The notes beneath the pieces are model-generated. The model made no database searches. It was not told where the DNA came from and saw only the letters and a program-made list of their open reading frames with translations. This document shows positions 1-6,311 of a stretch of DNA of 7,988 nucleotides, piece by piece. The stretch's first letter is position 1. Every line of letters begins with the position of its first letter. The stretch lies in contig JBFWXZ010000151.1 in the NCBI GenBank assembly GCA_050186955.1, positions 1 through 7,988 of the forward strand. The letters run 5' to 3'. The translations under genes and the position numbers were made by a program. This stretch comes from JACKJP01 sp050186955 (GTDB lineage Bacteria > Pseudomonadota > Alphaproteobacteria > Rhizobiales > Tepidamorphaceae).

Positions 1-282
1 GCCGGCCTCCGGCAGAAGGCCGCGCTCCAGATAGAGCTCGGTGCCCTTCAGCGCCTCGGCCGCGTCGCGGTCGGCGACGCCGTCGATCGCCGCGATCGCC
101 TGCGCCTCGGAAACCCGAAGCACGCGCAGCGAAACGGCCCGTCCGCCCTTGGTGGCGAGCGGGCCGTAGCGGCCGATATCGGCGGGGTCTTCGAGGAACA
201 CGCGCAGGCTGACCGCCCCGCGCACCCCGTTCGGCTTGCCGATGGTCGCGACGTGCAGCAGTCCCTGCCGCCCCCCGGCCAT
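1..282 (-). CDS. rimM: Ribosome maturation factor RimM, N-terminal part (runs off the left edge)
   Basis: The frame is open from an ATG at 282 to the left edge, giving 94 residues. The N-terminus has the RimM pattern: a hydrophobic strand (LLHVATIGK), then PNGVRGAVSLRVF, and later DGVADRDAAEALKGTELYL, the segment that normally ends the RimM N-terminal domain. RimM binds the 30S subunit (protein uS19) and assists late assembly of the 16S rRNA head; it is cytosolic. The C-terminal PRC-barrel domain would lie outside the window. The gene starts 11 nt after the rpsP stop, and rpsP-rimM (followed elsewhere by trmD-rplS) is a conserved operon. No strong Shine-Dalgarno sequence is visible, so translational coupling to rpsP is plausible (inference). 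Confidence 0.93.
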   Translation of the reverse strand, partial: MAGGRQGLLHVATIGKPNGVRGAVSLRVFLEDPADIGRYGPLATKGGRAVSLRVLRVSEAQAIAAIDGVADRDAAEALKGTELYLERGLLPEAG

Positions 283-293
283 CGCGCCGGACG

Positions 294-788
294 TCAGCTC
301 GCCGCTTCTTCGGCGGCAGGGGTTTCGGAGGAAGCCTCGGCGGGAGCCTCGGCCGCGGCCTCGCCGGTGGCCTCAGCGGCAGGCTCTTCGGCCGGCGCCT
401 CGGCGGGGGCCTCGGCGGGGGCCTCCGCAGCCGCCGCGGCGGCCTGCTTGGCGTCTTCCTCGGCCTGCTGGCGGGCCTCGATGCGCTCCTGCGCCTTCTT
501 GCCCGGCAGCGCCTTCTTCGGGTTGTTGCGCGCCGGGCGCTTGGCGAGGCCGGCGGCGTCGAGGAAGCGCAGCACGCGGTCGGTCGGCTGGGCTCCCTTG
601 GAGAGCCACTCCTTGGCCTTCTCGACGTCGAGCTTCACGCGCTCGGCGGTCTTCGGCAGCATCGGGTCGAAGGTGCCGATCTTCTCGATGAAACGGCCAT
701 CGCGCGGCGCGCGGGCGTCGGCGATGACGATGGAGTAGTGCGGACGCTTCTTGGCGCCGCCGCGGGCGAGACGGATCTTAAGGGACAT
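294..788 (-). CDS. rpsP: 30S ribosomal protein bS16 with long Ala/Glu/Pro tail
   Basis: This is a 164-residue protein. Residues 1-82 are canonical bS16, starting MSLKIRLARGGAKKRPHYSI and containing the FIEKIGTFDP and DRVLRFLDAAG segments. bS16 binds the 5' domain of 16S rRNA and is needed for 30S assembly. E. coli bS16 is 82 residues, so half of this protein is extra: a basic stretch (about 83-106) followed by a low-complexity tail (107-164) with repeated APAE units. Extended S16 tails are known in alphaproteobacteria, and this one is probably disordered. The ATG at 788 is supported by family alignment and by an AAGAGG sequence about 11 nt upstream. The gene sits 100 nt downstream of ffh and 11 nt upstream of rimM, on the same strand. 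Confidence 0.97.
   Translation of the reverse strand: MSLKIRLARGGAKKRPHYSIVIADARAPRDGRFIEKIGTFDPMLPKTAERVKLDVEKAKEWLSKGAQPTDRVLRFLDAAGLAKRPARNNPKKALPGKKAQERIEARQQAEEDAKQAAAAAAEAPAEAPAEAPAEEPAAEATGEAAAEAPAEASSETPAAEEAAS
397..432 (-). repeat. 12-bp tandem repeat coding the APAE units of the bS16 tail
   Basis: On the plus strand GCCTCGGCGGGG occurs twice in perfect tandem (397-408 and 409-420). A diverged third unit follows (421-432). In the rpsP frame each unit encodes four residues of the Ala-Pro-Ala-Glu type. Related GCCTCGGCGGGA sequence recurs near 334-355, so the tail seems to have grown by duplication of short units. Confidence 0.8.
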
Positions 789-848
789 GTGATCAAAAAC
801 CTCTTGGTTGGCTGTTCGTCTGTCTGGTCGGGTTCAAGTCGTTTCCCG

Positions 849-898
849 CAGGATCATTTCCTGTCCTGCGAATTCATTTTCTGCGAACTCATTTCCTG
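849..898 (-). repeat. Degenerate 15-bp tandem repeat spanning the ffh stop codon
   Basis: Read on the minus strand, CAGGAAATGAGTTCG (898-884) is followed directly by CAGAAAATGAATTCG (883-869), with 13 of 15 bases identical. After a 5-base insertion a third partial copy follows, CAGGAAATGA plus TCCTG (863-849). The first copy contains the last ffh codons and the TGA stop, so the end of the gene seems to have been copied into the ffh-rpsP spacer. The third copy can also form a small hairpin (GCAGGA with TCCTGC). Apart from this repeat and the rpsP Shine-Dalgarno, the 789-888 spacer shows nothing. Confidence 0.7.
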
Positions 899-2430
899 CC
901 CGGCCCCTTGGGGAGGCCGGGAAGTCCGGGGAGGCCGGGCAGCGAGCCGCCGCCGAGGCCCGGGAGATCGGGCAGCGATTTCGGCAGGCCGCCGGATTTC
1001 TGCAGCTGCTCGATCATCTTCGGGTCGATGTCGGGCATCCCGCCGGGAAGGCCGCCGGGCATCCCGCCCGGCATTCCCCCGCCTCCCATGCCGAGACCGC
1101 CCATCATGCGGCCGAGCATGCCCTTACCCTTCTTGCCGCCGAGCATCTTCATCATGTCGCCCATCTGGCGGTGCATCTTCAGCAGCCGGTTGATCTCCTC
1201 GACCCTGGTGCCCGAGCCCGCCGCGATGCGCTTCTTGCGGCTTGCCTTGAGGACATCGGGCTTACGCCGCTCGCCCGGCGTCATCGACGAGATGATGGCG
1301 AGCTGGCGCTTGAACATCGACGGGTCGAGATTGGCGGCGTCGAGCTGCTTCTTCATCTTGCCGATGCCGGGCAGCATGCCGAGCATGCCGGACATCCCGC
1401 CCATGCGCTCCATCTGCTTGAGCTGCTCGGCGAGATCGTCGAGGTCGAACTGCCCCTTCTGCATGCGGGCGGCCATCGCCGCCGCCTTCTCCTGGTCGAT
1501 GGTCTCGGCCGCCTTCTCGACCAGGCTGACCACGTCGCCCATGCCGAGGATGCGCGAGGCGATGCGCTCGGGGTGGAACTCCTCCAGCCCGTCGAGCTTC
1601 TCGGAATTGCCGACGAGCTTGATCGGCTTGCCGGTGACCGCGCGCATCGACAGCGCCGCGCCGCCGCGCCCGTCGCCGTCGACGCGGGTCAGCACGATGC
1701 CGGTGACGCCGACCCTCTCGTCGAAGGAGCGCGCGAGGTTGACCGCGTCCTGGCCGGTCAGCGCGTCGGCGACGAGCAGCACCTCGCGCGGATCGGCCGC
1801 CTTCTTGATGTCGGCCATCTCGCCCATCAGGGCTTCGTCGACATGCAGCCGGCCGGCGGTGTCGAGGATCACCACGTCGAAGCCGCCGAGCCTGCCGGCC
1901 TCCATGGCGCGGCGGGCGATCTGCACCGGCGTCTGCCCGGCGACGATCGGCAGCGTCGCCACGTCGACCTGCTCGCCGAGGATCTTCAGCTGCTCCTGGG
2001 CCGCCGGGCGCCGCGTATCGAGCGACGCCATCAGCACCTTCTTCTTCGCCCGCTCGGTCAGCCGCTTGGCCAGCTTGGCGCTGGTCGTCGTCTTGCCCGA
2101 GCCCTGCAGGCCGACCATCATGATGGCGACCGGCGGCGCCGCGTTGAGGTCGATGGAGACGCCCTCGCTGCCGAGCGTCTCGACCAGCGCGTCGTGGACG
2201 ATCTTGACGACCATCTGCCCCGGCGTGACCGACTTGACGACGGTCGCGCCGACGGCGCGCTCCCTGACCGTCTCGGTGAAGCCGCGCACCACCTCGAGCG
2301 CCACGTCGGCCTCCAGCAGCGCCCGGCGCACCTCGCGCAGCGCCGCCGCGACGTCGGCCTCGCCGAGCGCGCCGCGCCGCGTGAGCTGGTCGAGGATGCC
2401 GGAAAGGCGCGACGACAGGCTTTCGAACAT
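889..2430 (-). CDS. ffh: Signal recognition particle protein Ffh (SRP54)
   Basis: Ffh is the GTPase and signal-sequence-binding subunit of the bacterial SRP. It binds 4.5S RNA and hydrophobic nascent chains, then docks on FtsY at the inner membrane. The 513-residue protein has an N domain (about 1-90), then a G domain with P-loop GLQGSGKTT (107-115), DTRRPAA (138-144), DTAGR (190-194) and TRVDGDGRGG (248-257). A Met-rich M domain follows from about 325, with the RNA-binding segment SSMTPGERRKP...SRKKRIAAGSG at 381-407. The tail (about 450-513) is Gly/Met/Pro/Leu-rich, with PGGM and LPG repeats, and is longer than in E. coli Ffh (453 residues). The ATG at 2430 gives the usual MFESLSSRLSGIL start, with GAGG 9 nt upstream. 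The 4.5S RNA gene is not in this window. Confidence 0.98.
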   Translation of the reverse strand: MFESLSSRLSGILDQLTRRGALGEADVAAALREVRRALLEADVALEVVRGFTETVRERAVGATVVKSVTPGQMVVKIVHDALVETLGSEGVSIDLNAAPPVAIMMVGLQGSGKTTTSAKLAKRLTERAKKKVLMASLDTRRPAAQEQLKILGEQVDVATLPIVAGQTPVQIARRAMEAGRLGGFDVVILDTAGRLHVDEALMGEMADIKKAADPREVLLVADALTGQDAVNLARSFDERVGVTGIVLTRVDGDGRGGAALSMRAVTGKPIKLVGNSEKLDGLEEFHPERIASRILGMGDVVSLVEKAAETIDQEKAAAMAARMQKGQFDLDDLAEQLKQMERMGGMSGMLGMLPGIGKMKKQLDAANLDPSMFKRQLAIISSMTPGERRKPDVLKASRKKRIAAGSGTRVEEINRLLKMHRQMGDMMKMLGGKKGKGMLGRMMGGLGMGGGGMPGGMPGGLPGGMPDIDPKMIEQLQKSGGLPKSLPDLPGLGGGSLPGLPGLPGLPKGPGRK

Positions 2431-2529
2431 CAGGCGATCCCTCGCGCTTGGCGGAAGGCGCGCGCCGCCGGCCCCTGGCGGGGCTCCTTCGTCGGACGGT
2501 CTGCGGTCTTGAAGACCATGCGGCTACGC

Positions 2530-2552
2530 TCCAAATGCAGCTTTCCAAATGC
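2530..2552. repeat. Direct repeat TCCAAATGC x2 in the presumed ffh leader
   Basis: Two identical 9-mers (2530-2538 and 2544-2552) lie 14 nt apart. They stand out as a small AT-richer island in very GC-rich DNA. The spacing is not a clean helical turn. They could be a protein-binding site or a leader RNA element; nothing in the sequence decides this. Confidence 0.45.
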
Positions 2553-2657
2553 TTGCGTCGCCCGCGGGCGCAATCGCGCTGGCGGACGTTGACCTCCGGG
2601 ATCAGATGGTGCCCCGGTCGGCGGATCGCAAACTAGGTTTGCCTGAATTTGCCGGCT

Positions 2658-2686
2658 TGGCTAAGGGTTCGCGCGCATAATGTCAA
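2658..2686 (-). promoter_or_regulatory. Candidate sigma-70-type promoter for ffh
   Basis: On the minus strand a perfect TTGACA -35 box (2686-2681) is followed after exactly 17 nt by TAGCCA (2663-2658). The latter matches the -10 consensus TATAAT at only three of six positions, but it keeps the first two and last bases. Transcription would start near 2650 and give an ffh leader of about 220 nt. The -35 is strong and the -10 is weak. Confidence 0.45.
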
Positions 2687-2708
2687 TCTTCGCCGCGCCC
2701 CACGCATA

Positions 2709-2738
2709 CTGGCACCGCGCGGCGTCGCGGCCTATAAG
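2709..2738 (+). promoter_or_regulatory. Candidate promoter for the dapF operon
   Basis: CTGGCA (2709-2714, four of six matches to TTGACA) and TATAAG (2733-2738, five of six matches to TATAAT) are separated by 18 nt. Transcription would start near 2745, leaving a leader of about 40 nt before dapF. The TATAAG lies exactly between the arms of a 7-bp inverted repeat, CGCGGCC (2726-2732) and GGCCGCG (2739-2745). That repeat could be an operator or a coincidence of GC-rich sequence. Confidence 0.45.
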
Positions 2739-2766
2739 GGCCGCGTGCGCGGGCAAGCGCGACAAC

Positions 2767-2787
2767 GAGGAAGTGATGGAACGATGA
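2767..2787 (+). promoter_or_regulatory. dapF ribosome binding site with a three-codon minigene overlapping the start
   Basis: GAGG (2767-2770) is 13 nt from the dapF ATG (2784), longer than usual, but only 5 nt from another ATG at 2776. That ATG opens the frame ATG GAA CGA TGA, whose stop overlaps the dapF start as ATGA (2784-2787). Ribosomes could therefore load on the minigene and restart at dapF, or use the dapF start directly. The overlap is visible in the sequence; its use is inference. Confidence 0.45.
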
Positions 2788-3656
2788 GCGCCGACAACGC
2801 CATCGCCTATGTGAAGATGAACGGGGCCGGCAACGCCATCCTCGTCGTCGACGCGCGCGCCGGAACGCCGGCGGTCGACGCCGACGCCGCCCGCGCGCTC
2901 GCCGCCAATCCCGATTCCGCCTTCGACCAGCTCATGCTGATCCGCCGCCCCGAGATCGCCGGCACCGACGCCCGCCTCGTCATCTTCAACAATGACGGAT
3001 CGCTGTCGGGCGCCTGCGGCAACGGCACCCGCTGCGTCGCCGCCCTGCTGTTCGACGAGACGGGGAAGGACACGCTGACGCTGCACACCGACGGCGGCAT
3101 CCTCGCCGCGCGGCGCGCCGGCGACGGCGTCATCACCGTCGACATGGGCGAGCCGAGATTCGGCTGGCAGGACATCCCGCTCGCCGAGGAGTTCCGCGAC
3201 ACCCGCGCCATCGAGCTGCAGGTCGGGCCGATCGACGCGCCGCTCCTGCATTCGCCCTCGGTGGTCAATATGGGCAACCCGCACGCGGTGTTCTGGGTCG
3301 ACGACCCCGACGCCTACGACCTCGCCCGCCTCGGGCCGATGCTGGAGAACCACCCGATCTTCCCGGAAAAGGCGAACATCTCGCTCGCTGCCGTCGAGAG
3401 CGCCGAGCGCATCCGCCTGCGGGTGTGGGAGCGCGGCGCCGGGCTGACGCTCGCCTGCGGCTCCGCCGCCTGCGCCGCCGCCGTCAGCGCCGCCCGCACC
3501 CGGCGCACCGGCCGCAAGGTCGACGTGGCGCTGCCGGGCGGCGTCCTCACCATCGAATGGCGCGACGACAACCACGTCCTGATGAGCGGGCCGTGGGAGC
3601 TCGAGCATCGCGGCGCCTTCACGCCTGCCGCCGCGCCGCGGGCGGCGATCGCCTGA
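2784..3656 (+). CDS. dapF: Diaminopimelate epimerase DapF
   Basis: This cytosolic, cofactor-free racemase converts LL- to meso-diaminopimelate for lysine and peptidoglycan synthesis. The chosen ATG gives 290 residues. Both catalytic cysteines are in their signature contexts: Cys78 in GACGNGTRC and Cys225 in LACGSAAC. NMGNPHAVF (162-170) and the C-terminal MSGPWELEHRG are also typical. The N-terminal KMNGAGNAI differs from KMHGLGNDF of E. coli but resembles rhizobial DapF. The frame stays open upstream to 2649, but that extension (RVRAHNVNLRRAPRILAP...) is unlike DapF, so the start at 2784 is preferred. It is first in the plus-strand operon, and mtaB begins 7 nt after its stop. Confidence 0.97.
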   Translation: MSADNAIAYVKMNGAGNAILVVDARAGTPAVDADAARALAANPDSAFDQLMLIRRPEIAGTDARLVIFNNDGSLSGACGNGTRCVAALLFDETGKDTLTLHTDGGILAARRAGDGVITVDMGEPRFGWQDIPLAEEFRDTRAIELQVGPIDAPLLHSPSVVNMGNPHAVFWVDDPDAYDLARLGPMLENHPIFPEKANISLAAVESAERIRLRVWERGAGLTLACGSAACAAAVSAARTRRTGRKVDVALPGGVLTIEWRDDNHVLMSGPWELEHRGAFTPAAAPRAAIA

Positions 3657-3663
3657 GCCGGCC

Positions 3664-4932
3664 ATGACCACGCCCCCCGACATCATCACCTTCGGCTGCC
3701 GGCTCAACGCCTACGAGTCCGAGATCATGCGCGACGCCGCCGCGACCGCCGGCGCCACCGACACCGTCATCGTCAACACCTGCGCGGTGACGGCGGAGGC
3801 CGTGCGCCAGGCGCGCCAGCGCATCCGTCGCCTCAGGCGCGAGCGCCCCGGCGCCCGCATCGTCGTCACCGGCTGCGCGGCGCAGACCGAGCCTGGGACC
3901 TTCGCCGCCATGGACGAGGTCGACGCGGTGATCGGCAACGAGGAGAAGCTCCGGCCCGAGAGCTACGCGGCCCCCGCCGCCCCCTTCGGCATCGATGCCA
4001 GCGAGAAGGTCCGCGTCAACGACATCATGTCGGTGCGCGAGACCGCGATCCATCTGGTCGACGGGCTGAAGGAGCGCGCCCGCGCCTTCGTGCAGGTGCA
4101 GAACGGCTGCGACCACCGCTGCACCTTTTGCATCATCCCCTTCGGCCGCGGCCCCTCGCGCTCGGTGCCGGCCGGCGTCGTCGTCGAGCAGATCCGCCGG
4201 CTCGCCGCCAACGGCTACCGCGAGGTGGTGCTGACCGGCGTCGACATCACCGCCTGGGGCGCCGACCTGCCCGGCGCGCCGCGGCTCGGGCGGCTGGTCG
4301 CCACCATCCTGCGGCTGGTGCCGGAGCTGCCGCGGCTGCGGCTCTCCTCCATCGACAGCGTCGAGGCCGATCCCGAGCTGATGGAGATCGTCGCCTCGGA
4401 GGAGCGGCTGATGCCGCATCTGCACCTGTCGCTGCAGGCCGGCGACGACATGATCCTCAAGCGCATGAAGCGCCGCCATCTGCGCGACGACGCCATCCGC
4501 TTCTGCGACGAGGTGCGCGCCAGACGTCCCGACGTCGTCTTCGGCGCCGACCTCATCGCCGGCTTCCCGACCGAGACCGAGGCGATGTTCGACAACTCGC
4601 TGCGGATCGTCGGCGAATGCGGCCTGACCTTCCTCCACGTCTTCCCCTTCTCGGCCCGCGAGGGGACGCCGGCGGCGCGCATGCCGCAGCTCCCCCGGCC
4701 GCTGGTCAAGGAGCGCGCGGCGCGGCTGCGCGCGGCGGGCGAGGCGGCGCTGTCGCGCCATCTCGACGGCGAGATCGGCAAGCGCCGCGCCATGCTGGCC
4801 GAAAGCGAGACCGGCGGGCGCACCGAGCACTTCACCCCCGTCTCCACCGACGTCGCCGTCGAGCCCGGCGCCATCCGCATGGTCGAGATCACCGGCCATG
4901 ACGGCAGCCGGCTCGCCGCAAGGGCCGCCTGA
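3664..4932 (+). CDS. mtaB: tRNA N6-threonylcarbamoyladenosine (t6A37) methylthiotransferase MtaB
   Basis: MtaB is a radical-SAM enzyme that adds a methylthio group to t6A at position 37 of ANN-decoding tRNAs (ms2t6A). All three parts of the family are present in 422 residues. The N-terminal MTTase domain has cluster cysteines Cys12 (FGCRLNAYES), Cys40 (VNTCAVTAEA) and Cys71 (VTGCAAQ). The radical SAM motif CDHRCTFC has Cys149, Cys153 and Cys156, followed by IIPFGRGPSRSVP. A C-terminal TRAM-like RNA-binding domain lies at about 370-418. GCRLNAYES and FGRGPSRS favour MtaB over MiaB or RimO. Its TGA overlaps the ftsY ATG by one base (TGATG), which suggests translational coupling. Confidence 0.95.
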   Translation: MTTPPDIITFGCRLNAYESEIMRDAAATAGATDTVIVNTCAVTAEAVRQARQRIRRLRRERPGARIVVTGCAAQTEPGTFAAMDEVDAVIGNEEKLRPESYAAPAAPFGIDASEKVRVNDIMSVRETAIHLVDGLKERARAFVQVQNGCDHRCTFCIIPFGRGPSRSVPAGVVVEQIRRLAANGYREVVLTGVDITAWGADLPGAPRLGRLVATILRLVPELPRLRLSSIDSVEADPELMEIVASEERLMPHLHLSLQAGDDMILKRMKRRHLRDDAIRFCDEVRARRPDVVFGADLIAGFPTETEAMFDNSLRIVGECGLTFLHVFPFSAREGTPAARMPQLPRPLVKERAARLRAAGEAALSRHLDGEIGKRRAMLAESETGGRTEHFTPVSTDVAVEPGAIRMVEITGHDGSRLAARAA

Positions 4933-6311
4933 TGGCGAGGAAACCGGGATTCTTCAGGCGCCTGTTCGGGCTCGGCGCGCCCGAGCCGGAGGATACGCCG
5001 GAACTCGAGGCCCGCGCCCCCGCCGAGGCGCCGCCTGCGCCCGAGGCGGAAAAGGCCGAAAAGCCCAAAGCCCCTGAACCGAAGGCCGAAAAGCCCAAGG
5101 CTCAAAAGCCCGAGCCCAAAGCGAAGCCGAAGCCCGAGGCCAAGCCCAAACCCGCGGCGAAACCCAAGCCCACGACGAAACCGAAGGCTGAACCGAAGCC
5201 GGCACCGAAGGCCGAGCCCGAGCCCGCGCCTGCACCCGAACCGGTTCCCGCTCCCGAGCCCAGGACGCCGCCGGCGCCCGAACCTGTTCCAGAGCCTGAG
5301 CCGGTAGCGGAAGCCGCGCCCGAGCCGGTTCCGGCTCCTGCACCCGAACCCGAGCCGGCGCCGCAAGCCGAGGCGCCGAGGAAGTCCTGGTTCGCGCGCC
5401 TCAAGGACGGGCTGTCGCGCTCCTCGAACGCGCTGAGCGAGGGCATCGCCAACATCGTCAGCCGCCGCAAGCTCGACGACGAGACGATCCAGGACCTCGA
5501 GGACGTGCTGATCCAGGCCGATCTCGGCGTCGACACCGCGATGCGCATCACCGAGGCGCTGGCCGAGAGCCGCTACGACAAGACGATCTCCCCCGAGGAG
5601 GTCCGCAAGGTGCTGGCCGCCGAGGTCTCCCGCGTGCTGGAGCCGGTGGCGCGCCCGCTCAAGGCGGATTCCGGGGCCAGCCCCCACGTCATCCTCGTCG
5701 TCGGCGTCAACGGCACCGGCAAGACCACAACCATCGGCAAGCTGGCGCAGAAATTCGCCCGCGACGGCCGCAAGGTGATGCTGGCGGCCGGCGACACCTT
5801 CCGCGCCGCGGCGATCGAGCAGCTGAAGATCTGGGGCGAGCGCGCCGGCGCGCCGGTGATCGCCCGCGACACCGGGGCCGACGCCGCCGGCCTCGCCTTC
5901 GACGCCATGAAGGAGGCGCGCGAGCAGGGCCGCGACATATTGCTGATAGACACCGCCGGCAGACTGCAGAACAAGGCCGACCTGATGGCCGAGCTGGAGA
6001 AGGTCATCCGGGTGATCCGCAAGCAGGACGAGACCGCTCCCCACGACGTGCTGCTGGTGCTCGACGCCACCACCGGCCAGAACGCCGTGCAGCAGGCGGA
6101 GATCTTCACGAAGGTCGCCGGCGTCACCGGCATCGTGATGACCAAGCTCGACGGCACGGCGCGCGGCGGCATCCTCGTCGCCATCGCCGCCAAATACGGC
6201 CTGCCGGTGCATTTCATCGGCGTCGGCGAGGGCATCGACGATCTCCAGCCCTTCGAGGCCGCGCAGTTCGCCGACGCCATCGCCGGTTCGGCGGCGGAGG
6301 CCGCGTCGTGA
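4932..6311 (+). CDS. ftsY: Signal recognition particle receptor FtsY
   Basis: FtsY is the membrane-associated GTPase that receives SRP-ribosome complexes and hands them to SecYEG. The 459-residue protein begins with a short basic amphipathic stretch (MARKPGFFRRLFGLG), a likely lipid-binding helix. A Pro/Ala/Lys/Glu linker follows (about 16-149). The NG domain starts near KSWFARLKDGL (151): P-loop GVNGTGKTT (258-266), GDTFRAAA (287-294), DTAGR (340-344), TKLDGTARGG (404-413) and GVGEGIDDLQPF (430-441). GDTFRAAA and TKLDGTARGG identify FtsY rather than Ffh. The linker is Lys-rich in its first half and Glu-rich in its second, and it uses A- and T-ending codons far more often than its neighbours. 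The end overlaps yciB by 4 nt. Confidence 0.98.
   Translation: MARKPGFFRRLFGLGAPEPEDTPELEARAPAEAPPAPEAEKAEKPKAPEPKAEKPKAQKPEPKAKPKPEAKPKPAAKPKPTTKPKAEPKPAPKAEPEPAPAPEPVPAPEPRTPPAPEPVPEPEPVAEAAPEPVPAPAPEPEPAPQAEAPRKSWFARLKDGLSRSSNALSEGIANIVSRRKLDDETIQDLEDVLIQADLGVDTAMRITEALAESRYDKTISPEEVRKVLAAEVSRVLEPVARPLKADSGASPHVILVVGVNGTGKTTTIGKLAQKFARDGRKVMLAAGDTFRAAAIEQLKIWGERAGAPVIARDTGADAAGLAFDAMKEAREQGRDILLIDTAGRLQNKADLMAELEKVIRVIRKQDETAPHDVLLVLDATTGQNAVQQAEIFTKVAGVTGIVMTKLDGTARGGILVAIAAKYGLPVHFIGVGEGIDDLQPFEAAQFADAIAGSAAEAAS

Larger units (their letters stand above)
2431..2783. promoter_or_regulatory. Divergent intergenic control region between ffh and dapF
   Basis: This 353-nt region separates two operons read in opposite directions and contains no convincing gene. 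Short open frames here (for example 2448-2636 on the plus strand) have no recognisable product. It contains promoter candidates for both sides, listed separately. The presumed ffh leader also holds three small symmetric features: a GGTCTT-G-AAGACC palindrome (2505-2517), two direct copies of TCCAAATGC 14 nt apart (2530-2538, 2544-2552), and the perfect 12-nt palindrome CGCCCGCGGGCG (2559-2570). Their function is unknown; in DNA this GC-rich the last could be chance. Confidence 0.6.

Noticed and set aside
808..2592. Very long open frame (594 codons) on the plus strand, antisense to ffh, and a similar 534-codon frame at 908-2512
   Set aside because: ffh on the minus strand is certain. In DNA this GC-rich, stop codons are rare in antisense frames, and the translations are low-complexity Arg/His/Leu/Ala strings with no recognisable domain.
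2676..2681. CATAAT as a plus-strand -10 box for dapF, with TTGGCT at 2657-2662
   Set aside because: The spacer would be only 13 nt. The CTGGCA-18-TATAAG pair downstream is a better fit, and CATAAT overlaps the minus-strand TTGACA.
2649..2783. N-terminal extension of DapF to the ATG at 2649
   Set aside because: The extra 45 residues do not resemble DapF and would overlap the promoter candidates; the ATG at 2784 matches the family start.
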